A DNA stretch of 14,186 nucleotides from JBBQTQ01 sp038213135. GTDB taxonomy: Bacteria > Actinomycetota > Thermoleophilia > Gaiellales > Gaiellaceae. The stretch's first letter is position 1. Every line of letters starts with the position of its first letter. Below are positions 8,204 through 13,930 of the stretch, one piece after another. The stretch covers positions 1 to 14,186 of the forward strand of contig JBBQTQ010000075.1 of NCBI GenBank assembly GCA_038213135.1. The letters run 5' to 3'. A program made the translations under genes and the position numbers. The notes under the pieces were generated by a model, which saw only the letters and a program-made list of their open reading frames with translations, was not told where the DNA came from and did not search any database.

Positions 8204-8303
8204 GGGGCGAGGCTAGCGCGCTCGCCCTACGGCGTGGTGTAAGGGACAGGCCTCAAGAGGCCTGTCCCTTGGTCTCAGCTGACCCAGCGCGGCTCGCAGA
8301 TCT
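8204..8303. other. greA-lysS intergenic region
   Basis: This 100-bp spacer lies between the stop of greA and the start of lysS, both on the minus strand. Half of it is occupied by the palindromic repeat at 8241-8291. The part next to lysS holds the possible -10 hexamer TAGCCT (8215-8210, minus strand) 6 nt before the ATG. No other gene is visible. Confidence 0.5.
8241..8291 (+). repeat. Palindromic repeat with conserved flank, copy 1
   Basis: A perfect inverted repeat has 14-bp arms, AAGGGACAGGCCTC (8241-8254) and GAGGCCTGTCCCTT (8257-8270), separated by AA. It is followed by a 21-nt flank (8271-8291) that starts GGTCTCAGCTGACC. The same core arms and an identical 21-nt flank occur in inverted orientation at 13870-13923. 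On the transcribed (minus) strand it would form a strong hairpin 12 bp or more after the greA stop, but no T-tract follows. It could act as a terminator or mRNA-stabilising element for greA, or simply be a dispersed intergenic repeat. Confidence 0.85.
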
Positions 8304-8777
8304 CTAAGCGGCTTTGATCTCGAGGATCTTGAACTTGAGCGAGCCGCGGGGGGCGGAGACCTCGACGACCTCGCCCTTCTTCTTGCCCATGATCGCCTTG
8401 CCGACCGGCGACTCGTTCGAGAGCTTCTGCTCGGCCGGATTGGCCTCCGCGGAGCCGACGATGTGGTACTCGATCGTCTTGTTGGCCTCCATGTCCTTGA
8501 GGCGCACACGGGAGCCGATCGAGACCTCGTCCTTGCGGATGTCGCCCTTCTCGATCACCCGGGCGGAGCGCAGCCGGTCCTCGAGCGTCGCGATCCTGTG
8601 CTCGAGCAGCGCCTGCTCGTTCTTGGCGTCGTCGTACTCGGCGTTCTCGGCGATGTCGCCGAACTCGCGAGCGACGCGGATCCTGTCCGCGACCTCGCGC
8701 CGCTTCTCGGTCGAGAGGTGCTCGATCTCCTGCGTGAGCTTCTCGAAGCCCTCTTTCGTGAGGATGACTTCCTTCAT
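8304..8777 (-). CDS. greA: Transcription elongation factor GreA
   Basis: This 157-aa protein matches the usual length of GreA. Residues 1-75 form the antiparallel coiled coil inserted into the RNA polymerase secondary channel. The tip sequence AREFGDIAENAEYDDAKNEQ (36-55) carries the acidic residues Asp41 and Glu44, which promote cleavage of backtracked RNA. Residues 80-157 are the FKBP-like C-terminal domain (SIGSRVRLKDMEANKTIEY ... ESPVGKAIMGKKKGEVVEV). The ATG at 8777 was chosen because AGGTGG lies 6 nt upstream and the product begins MKEVILTKEGFEKL, as is typical. The longer open frame upstream to 9116 overlaps dus on the other strand and is not coding. It is divergent from dus and lies upstream of lysS on the same strand. 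Confidence 0.97.
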   Translation of the reverse strand: MKEVILTKEGFEKLTQEIEHLSTEKRREVADRIRVAREFGDIAENAEYDDAKNEQALLEHRIATLEDRLRSARVIEKGDIRKDEVSIGSRVRLKDMEANKTIEYHIVGSAEANPAEQKLSNESPVGKAIMGKKKGEVVEVSAPRGSLKFKILEIKAA

Positions 8778-8897
8778 CGCAAACCACCTGACCCTAGATA
8801 AAAAAAGAGCGGTCGACCCCTCGGGAGGCCGTCGCGACGGCGGATTGTAGCCACCGCCAGAGGGCTCCGCAAGGCGCATGGCTACCATGGCCGCGCT
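8778..8897. promoter_or_regulatory. Divergent greA/dus intergenic region
   Basis: This 120-bp spacer must carry the starts of both greA (minus) and dus (plus). On the greA side there is a T7 tract next to TATCTAGGGT (minus strand, 8806-8791), the only such A/T run in the area. It is a plausible -10 region, but no TTGACA-like -35 is correctly spaced. On the dus side TACCAT (8883-8888) lies 9 nt before the ATG and is a weak -10 candidate. GGTCGACC (8811-8818) is a short perfect palindrome between them. No ribosome site is visible for dus. Confidence 0.35.
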
Positions 8898-9956
8898 ATG
8901 CAGGTGAATCTCCGAGAGCCGTGGTGGATCGGGCCGGTCGAGGTGCCGACTCGGCTCGTGCTGGCGCCGATGGCGGGGGTCAGCGTCCAGGCATTCCGCC
9001 GCCAGGGACGCCGATTCGGGGCCGGGCTCGTCTGCTCCGAGATGGTCAGCTGCGCCGGGCTCCATCACGGCAACGAGCGCACGCTCGACTACCTCCGGAT
9101 CGCCGCCGACGAGCACCCGCTGGCCGTCCAGATCTTCGGCTCGGAGCCCGCGTTGATGGCCGAGGCGCCGCGGATGGTCGAGGAGGCCGGCGCCGACCTC
9201 GTCGACATCAACTTCGGGTGCCCGGTCCGCAAGGTGACGAAGACCGGCGCGGGCGCCACCCTGCTCGACGATCCCGCGCGCGCGACGCGCATCGTCGCGG
9301 CCGTGGCAGACGCTGTCTCAGTGCCCGTGTCCGTGAAGATGCGCCGCGGCCTCGAGAACGGCTCGCGCACGTGCCTGGAGGTGGGACCGCGCCTGGTCGA
9401 AGCGGGCGCCCGGACGCTGACGCTGCACCCCCGCTCCGCCCGCCAGATGTACACCGGGAGCGCCGACCACTCGCTCACCGCGGAGCTCGTCGAGCGCGTG
9501 CCGGTGCCGGTGATCGCGTCCGGCGACATCACCTCGCGCGCCCGGGCCCAGGCGGTGCTGGCGACCACGGCCGCAGCCGCGGTGATGGTCGGCCGCGGCG
9601 CGCAAGGTAACCCTTGGGCACTGCGCGAGATCGTCGACGGCGACGACTCGGAGCCGAGCCGCGAGGAGGTCGCCGCGGAGCTGATCCTCTTCGTCCGCGA
9701 GACCGTCCGCGAGCTCGGCGAGCGCCGTGCGTCGAGCTTCCTGAAGAAGTTCTACGGCTGGTATCTGGGCCGTGGCCGCTTCCCAAGGCCGTTCAAGCAG
9801 GAGCTCGTCACACTCGAGACGACCGAAGAGGTGGAGCAACGTCTGCTGATCGCGGCGCCCGGCGCCGCGGAGATCGTCGAGCAGCTCGAAGCGGAGATCC
9901 CGTCAGGCGCCGAGGTGACCCTCGAGCTGCCGATCTCGATCTACGGCGGCGGCTAG
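8898..9956 (+). CDS. dus: tRNA-dihydrouridine synthase (DusB-like)
   Basis: This 352-aa flavoenzyme reduces specific uridines in the tRNA D-loop to dihydrouridine using FMN and NADPH. It forms a TIM barrel (1-~240) followed by a helical tRNA-binding domain. Visible family motifs are LVLAPMAGVS (20-29), MVSCAGLHHGNE (49-60), and VDINFGCPVRKVTKTGAGATLL (102-123) with catalytic Cys108. Others are VSVKMRRG with Lys147, TLHPRSARQMYTG with His177, ASGDI (207-211) and VGRGAQGNPW (231-240). The ending SSFLKKFYGWYLGR is typical of DusB-like enzymes. ATG 8898 is preferred because the other upstream ATG codons lie in a frame that soon stops; no clear Shine-Dalgarno sequence precedes it. It is divergent from greA, and its TAG is followed after 1 bp by the stop of the convergent small gene. 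Confidence 0.95.
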   Translation: MQVNLREPWWIGPVEVPTRLVLAPMAGVSVQAFRRQGRRFGAGLVCSEMVSCAGLHHGNERTLDYLRIAADEHPLAVQIFGSEPALMAEAPRMVEEAGADLVDINFGCPVRKVTKTGAGATLLDDPARATRIVAAVADAVSVPVSVKMRRGLENGSRTCLEVGPRLVEAGARTLTLHPRSARQMYTGSADHSLTAELVERVPVPVIASGDITSRARAQAVLATTAAAAVMVGRGAQGNPWALREIVDGDDSEPSREEVAAELILFVRETVRELGERRASSFLKKFYGWYLGRGRFPRPFKQELVTLETTEEVEQRLLIAAPGAAEIVEQLEAEIPSGAEVTLELPISIYGGG

Positions 9957-9957
9957 C

Positions 9958-10245
9958 TCAGAAGGGCCAGATGACGCTGCCGGGCTTGATCTGCGGCTTC
10001 TTCGGCAGACACGGCGTGTGGCCCTTGCAGCGAGCGAGTGCGTTCTTCGGCAGCGGCTTGAAGACGGTCTTGACGACGTTCTTGTTGGCCGCACACTTCT
10101 CCGCTGTCGTGAGGCAGCGCTGGGTCGAGGTCGACTTGTGCATCCCCAGCAGGGTGTAGACCCAGTGGTTGTGCTTGAAGACCGGTGCGAAGACCATCGT
10201 CACGACGACGACGACCGTTGCAACCCTATGCCCGCCGCTGTTCAT
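9958..10245 (-). CDS. Small basic exported or membrane-anchored protein with four cysteines
   Basis: This 95-aa product matches no family I recognise. Residues 8-23 (VATVVVVVTMVFAPVF) are a hydrophobic segment after a short basic N-terminus, fitting a signal peptide or membrane anchor. The rest is strongly basic and carries cysteines at 44, 51, 73 and 79 (QRCLTTAEKC and ARCKGHTPC), which could form two disulphides outside the cell. The C-terminus is Pro/Lys-rich (LPKKPQIKPGSVIWPF). The ATG at 10245 is preferred because AAGAGGGAG directly precedes it, although the spacing is short; the frame itself extends to 10350. Third codon positions are mostly G/C, which supports real coding. The gene converges on dus with a single base between stop codons. 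Confidence 0.65.
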   Translation of the reverse strand: MNSGGHRVATVVVVVTMVFAPVFKHNHWVYTLLGMHKSTSTQRCLTTAEKCAANKNVVKTVFKPLPKNALARCKGHTPCLPKKPQIKPGSVIWPF

Positions 10246-10254
10246 CTCCCTCTT

Positions 10255-10283
10255 GTCGTAACCCGGACGGGTGATGCCGACAA
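10255..10283 (-). promoter_or_regulatory. Possible promoter of the small four-cysteine protein
   Basis: On the minus strand TTGTCG (10283-10278) and TACGAC (10260-10255) are separated by exactly 17 bp and lie just upstream of the ATG at 10245. Both boxes match the consensus only partly (4/6 and 3/6), so this is tentative. Transcription would begin a few bases before the AAGAGGGAG ribosome-site-like sequence. Confidence 0.3.
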
Positions 10284-10376
10284 TCCCTCGTCCGAGGGCT
10301 GTGGCCCGAGCGCCTTCTCGGCCAGACTGAGAGTGCACCGCGGCGCGCATCCCTAGTTAGGCGCCCCGTAGGACTC

Positions 10377-10409
10377 GAGGCCCGGCCCGACCTGCTCGCG
10401 CCGGGCCTC
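10377..10409. other. Orphan GC-rich hairpin between divergent genes
   Basis: GAGGCCCGGC (10377-10386) and GCCGGGCCTC (10400-10409) form a perfect 10-bp stem with a 13-nt loop. It looks like an intrinsic terminator stem without a T-tract. No gene in the window ends here: it sits between a minus-strand gene starting at 10245 and the plus-strand promoter at 10424. It may insulate the promoter, be a regulator site, or be left from a lost gene. Confidence 0.55.
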
Positions 10410-10423
10410 TGCCATTTCGGGTC

Positions 10424-10459
10424 TTGACAGCTCGCCGGGACCGACCTAGCTTGCGAAAG
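10424..10459 (+). promoter_or_regulatory. Strong sigma-70-type promoter for the methyltransferase gene, likely leaderless
   Basis: A perfect -35 hexamer TTGACA (10424-10429), a 17-bp spacer and the -10 hexamer TAGCTT (10447-10452) are followed by 6 nt and then the GTG start codon at 10459. The expected transcription start therefore falls on or next to the G of GTG, giving a leaderless mRNA, which is common in Actinomycetota. The absence of a Shine-Dalgarno sequence before this GTG fits this reading. Confidence 0.75.
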
Positions 10460-11577
10460 TGGAGGAGGGGTTCTCGAAGCGGCTCTGCTGTCCAGTCTGC
10501 GCCGGCGCGCTCGACGCGCGGCCGTTCGACGACTCGTTCTGGCGCGGCCTGCTGACCTGCGCCCGTTGCCGCACCTGGTATCCGGTTCACGGTGGCATCC
10601 CGGTGCTGCTCGACTTCCGGGTCGACTTCCACGAACGCTTCGCGAGCGAGGAGTCGGCTCGTCTCGCCGAGCTGCCCGGCTTCCACCCTCCGGTCGGGAG
10701 CCCTCGCCCGGGCGAGCGTTCGACACAGCGGACGTTCACCGAGGAGTGGGGCCTGCTTCAGGAGAGCGAAGTCTGGTTCCACTACACAGCCGAGGAGCTC
10801 GTCCAACTGCTCCGGGACGTGCAGCTGCGCTGGTACCGGCCCGGATCGACCCGCGTCCGCAGCATCCTCGATGTCGGCTGCGGTCTCGGCCATGAGACGC
10901 ATGCGCTCGCGCAGGCGCTTCCCGGCGCGGAGACGATCGGGATCGACGTCAACCTGGCCCTGCTCGAGAGCCCCCTGACGCGACAGCCGCCGAAGAACGT
11001 GCGCTTCGTGGTTGCCTCCCTGTTCGCCCTTCCTTTCCCGCGCAGCTCCTTCGATCTTGTCTACTCGAACGGCGTGCTCCACCACACTCACTCGACCGAG
11101 CAGGCGTTCGACGCGGTCGCCGATTTCGTGGCCGCCGACGGTCGTTTCTTCCTGTGGGTCTACGGTGGCGGCTTCGCGACCCCTGCCTCGAGCAGTCGCT
11201 TTAGGGTGGCGGTCGGATCGGTCGCCGAGGCGGTGGGGCGACCACTACTCAGCCGGTCACCCGAGCCGCTTCGAAACGCGTTCTTCAAGGCGCTGACGCC
11301 GTACGCGCACCGGAGGCTCCTAAGGCGGGTGCGCCATCCTGAGCGCTGGCAGCGCATGAACACCGAGCACACGCTGCGCGACATGCTCTCGCCCCGCTAC
11401 GCACACCGCCAGAACTACAACACCGTGATCGAGTGGTTCGAGAACCGCGGCCTGGAGATCGAGGCCGTGCAATCGGCGCGCCGGTACAAGCAGCTGTTCG
11501 ACTATCCGGCCTTTGGGGTCGGAGTCACGGGGCGAAGAACAGCGCCCGTTTTGAGCGACGCGCTCGGCGCGGCGTGA
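10459..11577 (+). CDS. SAM-dependent methyltransferase with N-terminal zinc-ribbon (Trm112-like)
   Basis: The 372-aa product starts with a Trm112-like treble-clef module. Cys11 and Cys14 (CPVC) plus Cys34 and Cys37 (CARC) should bind zinc, followed by YPVHGGIPVLL. A class I methyltransferase core follows. It has motif I ILDVGCGLGHETHALA (136-151), the acidic end of strand 2 IGIDVN (160-165), FALPFPRSSFDLVYSNGVLHHT (189-210) typical of the Methyltransf_11 group, and FFLWVYGGG (230-238). The last ~130 residues form a variable substrate or lid region. The substrate cannot be read from the sequence; comparable proteins act on sugars, lipids or natural products. The GTG start is supported by the leaderless promoter just upstream. 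The TGA overlaps the GTG of the beta-helix gene by 4 bp, so the two are probably co-translated. Confidence 0.88.
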   Translation: MEEGFSKRLCCPVCAGALDARPFDDSFWRGLLTCARCRTWYPVHGGIPVLLDFRVDFHERFASEESARLAELPGFHPPVGSPRPGERSTQRTFTEEWGLLQESEVWFHYTAEELVQLLRDVQLRWYRPGSTRVRSILDVGCGLGHETHALAQALPGAETIGIDVNLALLESPLTRQPPKNVRFVVASLFALPFPRSSFDLVYSNGVLHHTHSTEQAFDAVADFVAADGRFFLWVYGGGFATPASSSRFRVAVGSVAEAVGRPLLSRSPEPLRNAFFKALTPYAHRRLLRRVRHPERWQRMNTEHTLRDMLSPRYAHRQNYNTVIEWFENRGLEIEAVQSARRYKQLFDYPAFGVGVTGRRTAPVLSDALGAA

Positions 11578-12839
11578 AACTCGCACTCCTCGCGGTTCTG
11601 GCGGCGCTCGCTCTGCCCGCGCAGGCGCTGGCAACCACGTACTACGTGAGCCCCTCCGGCAACGACACGGCCGTGGGCACCTCGCCCGACCACGCCTGGG
11701 CGACCGTGCAGGCGGTCAACGGCCACCCGTTCGTCCCGGGCGACAACATCCTCTTCGAGGGAGGCAAGACCTTCGCCGGGCCGCTCTGGCCGTCGAGCTC
11801 CGGCTCCGCCGACGCGCCCATCACGTTCGGCTCCTACGGCGACGGGCTGGCGACGATCAGCGACGCGAGCGAGGCGGTCGTCTGGCTGCACGGGCGCAGC
11901 TACGTCACCCTCGACCACCTCCACCTGGACGGCGCGGGCGGTCAGGCACAGCTCGTCCTCTCGAGCTCGGGGACCGGGATCGGAGTCGTGATCCGCAACT
12001 GCCTGCTCGAGAACACGCGCTCGTACGGGATCAACTCGTCGAGCCTGAGCGACGCCAACTGGACGATCGAGGACAACCAGGTCTCGCACATCGGCGCGTC
12101 CGGGATCACCTGGCGCGGCGCCGGCTTCACCGTCAGCGGAAACCGGATCACGGACGTGGGCTTCGCGACGACCTGGCACGACCACGGCATCTACGCGAAG
12201 GGCCCGACGCCGCGGATCGTCGACAACACGATCTCCGGCTTCCCGACGAACGGGATCTCGATCCGCTACCAGAGCTCGTACGTCGTCGGGAACCGGATCA
12301 GCGGCGGCCCGATCGGGATCGCCTTCTTCCAGGAGTCGTCCGTGCCGGGCACGACCCGAATCGCCTACAACACGATCACCGGGGTCAGCGAGGCCGGGAT
12401 CTATCTCGACCGCGCGCCGCTCGAGAGCTTCGTGATCGCCAGCAACACGATCCAGACGGGCTCGTCGGGTCCGGCACTGAACGCCAGTCCCGTCCGGAGC
12501 CTGACGGTGGCCAACAACGTGCTCGCCTCGGGCCGCCGCGGGCCGTGGGCGCTGCAGGTGCGCCGTCCGTTCGGCCGGTATAGCGAGAGCCACGACCTGC
12601 TCTGGCCGGCAAGCGCGGAGCCGGTGCTCTGGAACGGCAAGGGCAAGTCGCTCGCCGAGTACACGAGCAAGGCGCACGCGGGCGACAAGGACCTCGTCGC
12701 CGACCCGGCGCATGCGAGCGTCGTCGATCTGGGCGTGCGAGCCCTGCTCGGCCTTCGCTACGTCGCACGCTGCGACGGCCGGCCGTTCCACTACTGCGGT
12801 TCGGCGCCGGACCTAGGCGCTGTGGAGGCTCCACACTAG
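11574..12839 (+). CDS. Secreted right-handed parallel beta-helix repeat protein
   Basis: The 421-aa product has a signal peptide (KLALLAVLAALALPAQALA, cleavage expected near residue 20). The mature part begins TTYYVSPSGNDTAVGTSPDHAW, an N-terminal motif common to secreted beta-helix proteins. From about 95 to 320 it shows repeated coils of the form NxIxxxxxxGIxxxx: NCLLENTRSYGI, NQVSHIGASGI, NRITDVGFATT, NTISGFPTNGI, NRISGGPIGI, NTITGVSEAGI and NTIQTGSSGPAL. This is the ladder of a parallel beta-helix as in polysaccharide lyases and glycosidases. The WHDHGIY stretch (201-207) holds His/Asp residues that could be functional, but no lyase catalytic set is certain. The GTG start at 11574 overlaps the methyltransferase stop, and the frame further upstream lies inside that gene. 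It probably binds or cleaves an extracellular polysaccharide. It overlaps coaX tail-to-tail by 27 bp. Confidence 0.87.
   Translation: MKLALLAVLAALALPAQALATTYYVSPSGNDTAVGTSPDHAWATVQAVNGHPFVPGDNILFEGGKTFAGPLWPSSSGSADAPITFGSYGDGLATISDASEAVVWLHGRSYVTLDHLHLDGAGGQAQLVLSSSGTGIGVVIRNCLLENTRSYGINSSSLSDANWTIEDNQVSHIGASGITWRGAGFTVSGNRITDVGFATTWHDHGIYAKGPTPRIVDNTISGFPTNGISIRYQSSYVVGNRISGGPIGIAFFQESSVPGTTRIAYNTITGVSEAGIYLDRAPLESFVIASNTIQTGSSGPALNASPVRSLTVANNVLASGRRGPWALQVRRPFGRYSESHDLLWPASAEPVLWNGKGKSLAEYTSKAHAGDKDLVADPAHASVVDLGVRALLGLRYVARCDGRPFHYCGSAPDLGAVEAPH
12813..12839. terminator. Overlapping convergent gene ends with symmetric hairpin
   Basis: The stop regions of the beta-helix gene (plus) and coaX (minus) overlap by 27 bp. 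Within them TGTGGA (12821-12826), loop GGC and TCCACA (12830-12835) form a 6-bp stem. Each gene's stop codon lies in a CTAG at one edge (12813-12816 and 12836-12839). It may act as a weak bidirectional terminator; there is no T-tract. Confidence 0.4.
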
Positions 12840-13565
12840 GCGGAGACCTTCGAGCGTCAGCCAGGGGTCGACCTTCGAAATCGTCTTGCTGTGCGGGGCG
12901 ATCAGACCCGCAAGACCGCCGGTCGCGATCACCGGTGCATCGGCGCCGAGTTCGGCGCGGATCCTGGCGACGATCCCGTCCACCTGGCCGGCGAAGCCGT
13001 AGACGACGCCTGACTGGAGCGCCGTGGCTGTCGTCTTGCCGATCACGGTCGGCGGCTCGACGAAGTCGACCTTCACGAGGCGTGCCGCGCGAGCGAAGAG
13101 CGCCTCCATCGAGATCTCGATCCCGGGCGCGAGCACCCCGCCCACGTACTCCCCCGCGGCCGAGACGACGTCGAAGTTCGTCGAGGTGCCGAAGTCGACG
13201 ACGATGCAGGGCGCGCCGTAGCGCTCCTTACCGGCGACCGCGTTCGCGATCCGGTCCGGCCCGACCTCGCGGGGGTCGTCGTAGCGGATCGCGATCCCGG
13301 TGCGGACACCGGGGCCGAGCACGAGCAGCGGCGCTTTCGCCCAGCGCTCGGCGAAGATCTCGTACTCGCGTACGAGTGCCGGCACGGTCGAGGAGAGGCA
13401 GATGCCGTCGACCCGGTCGAGCTCGATGAAGCGGCCGACCAGCGCCCCGAGCTCGTCGCCGGTGCGCTGCGACTCGGTGGCGACGCGCCAGCTCTCGGTC
13501 AGCTCCGGCCCGTCGTAGAGCCCGTAGACGGTCTGCGTGTTCCCGACGTCGACCGCGAGTAGCAT
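12813..13565 (-). CDS. coaX: Type III pantothenate kinase
   Basis: This 250-aa enzyme phosphorylates pantothenate in the first step of coenzyme A synthesis; type III enzymes resist CoA feedback. The fold is of the ASKHA type. Visible motifs are MLLAVDVGNTQTVYGLY with the phosphate loop DVGNT (6-10), and GPDRIANAV (102-110) with the pantothenate-site Asp104/Arg105. IVVDFGTSTNFDVV (121-134) carries conserved Asp124, and GGVLAPGI (142-149) and IATGGLAGLI (213-222) follow. ATG 13565 is preferred since MLLAVDVGNT is the family's normal N-terminus; the frame further upstream overlaps the small zinc-ribbon gene. TATAGGGT lies 7 nt before the ATG, so it may be transcribed leaderless or together with the zinc-ribbon gene 19 bp upstream. 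The tail overlaps the convergent beta-helix gene by 27 bp. Confidence 0.96.
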   Translation of the reverse strand: MLLAVDVGNTQTVYGLYDGPELTESWRVATESQRTGDELGALVGRFIELDRVDGICLSSTVPALVREYEIFAERWAKAPLLVLGPGVRTGIAIRYDDPREVGPDRIANAVAGKERYGAPCIVVDFGTSTNFDVVSAAGEYVGGVLAPGIEISMEALFARAARLVKVDFVEPPTVIGKTTATALQSGVVYGFAGQVDGIVARIRAELGADAPVIATGGLAGLIAPHSKTISKVDPWLTLEGLRLVWSLHSA

Positions 13566-13584
13566 CGCGCCGACCCTATAAGGG

Positions 13585-13803
13585 CTAACGACGCCGCGCT
13601 GCGTACCAGGCGGCGAAGCGCCCGTGCGGTGTCTCGAGGTACTCGGAAACCTCGTCCTCGAGTCGCTCCGGGTGAGCCTGGACCACCTCGAAGTCCAACA
13701 GGCGTTCCTCGTCGCAGAGGTGCTCGTCCGTCTGCTCGCGGGCGACCGACGCACCGCACGATTCGCACGGGAGATGCGTGGGTTGTGGGAAGCCGATGCT
13801 CAT
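13585..13803 (-). CDS. Small zinc-ribbon-like protein of unknown function
   Basis: This 72-aa product begins MSIGFPQPTHLPCESCGASVAR. Cys13 and Cys16 (CESC) with His28 and Cys30 (EHLC) make a plausible zinc site. The acidic helical part DEERLLDFEVVQAHPERLEDEVSEYLE follows, then the ending TPHGRFAAWYAARRR. It resembles small unnamed actinobacterial zinc-finger proteins, but I cannot name a family or role. The start is open: ATG 13803 gives the natural N-terminus, while a TTG at 13833 would add 10 residues; neither has a clear ribosome site. A 7-bp hairpin (13809-13825) lies just upstream of the ATG. coaX follows 19 bp downstream on the same strand, so co-transcription is likely. Confidence 0.7.
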   Translation of the reverse strand: MSIGFPQPTHLPCESCGASVAREQTDEHLCDEERLLDFEVVQAHPERLEDEVSEYLETPHGRFAAWYAARRR

Positions 13804-13869
13804 GGCCGCTGCGTCGAAGACGCAGTAGCCCAATCGGCAGATTCGCGAGCAAACTGCAGAGGGAGCTAT

Positions 13870-13923
13870 CGCGCTGGGTCAGCTGAGACCGAGGGACAGG
13901 CCTGGTTTGCAGGCCTGTCCCTC
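13870..13923 (-). repeat. Palindromic repeat with conserved flank, copy 2
   Basis: A perfect inverted repeat has 14-bp arms, GAGGGACAGGCCTG (13891-13904) and CAGGCCTGTCCCTC (13910-13923), with loop GTTTG. On the minus strand it is followed by a 21-nt flank (13890-13870) identical to the flank of the copy at 8241-8291. Arms of the two copies share the 12-bp core AGGGACAGGCCT, while loops and outer pairs differ in a way that keeps pairing. It lies 7 bp past the stop of the SnoaL-like gene, so it may also serve as its terminator. The remainder of the gap, to 13804, holds nothing else that I recognise except the small hairpin before the zinc-ribbon gene. Confidence 0.85.
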
Positions 13924-13930
13924 ACCCCAC

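Noticed and set aside
6845..8242. Plus-strand open frame of 465 codons opposite lysS
   Set aside because: It is antisense to a fully conserved synthetase; the open frame is explained by the high-GC codon pattern.
8791..8820. T7 tract after a GC palindrome upstream of greA as an intrinsic terminator
   Set aside because: The GGTCGACC palindrome has no loop and no gene on the minus strand ends here; it fits better as part of the greA promoter region.
8879..8908. Nine-codon upstream open frame overlapping the dus start
   Set aside because: It has no ribosome site, and short frames of this kind are expected by chance; there is no sign of regulation.
8778..9116. N-terminal extension of greA to 9116
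   Set aside because: It would overlap dus on the opposite strand and add a non-homologous stretch; the ATG at 8777 has a good AGGTGG site and the normal GreA N-terminus.
10340..10385. tRNA-like 3' end on the minus strand (CGAGTCCTACGGGGCGCC)
   Set aside because: The T-stem halves do not pair, no matching 5' acceptor arm lies at the right distance, and no anticodon arm could be found.
11433..11573. Longer start for the beta-helix protein
   Set aside because: The extension lies inside the methyltransferase gene and would bury the signal peptide; the coupled GTG at 11574 places the signal peptide at the N-terminus.
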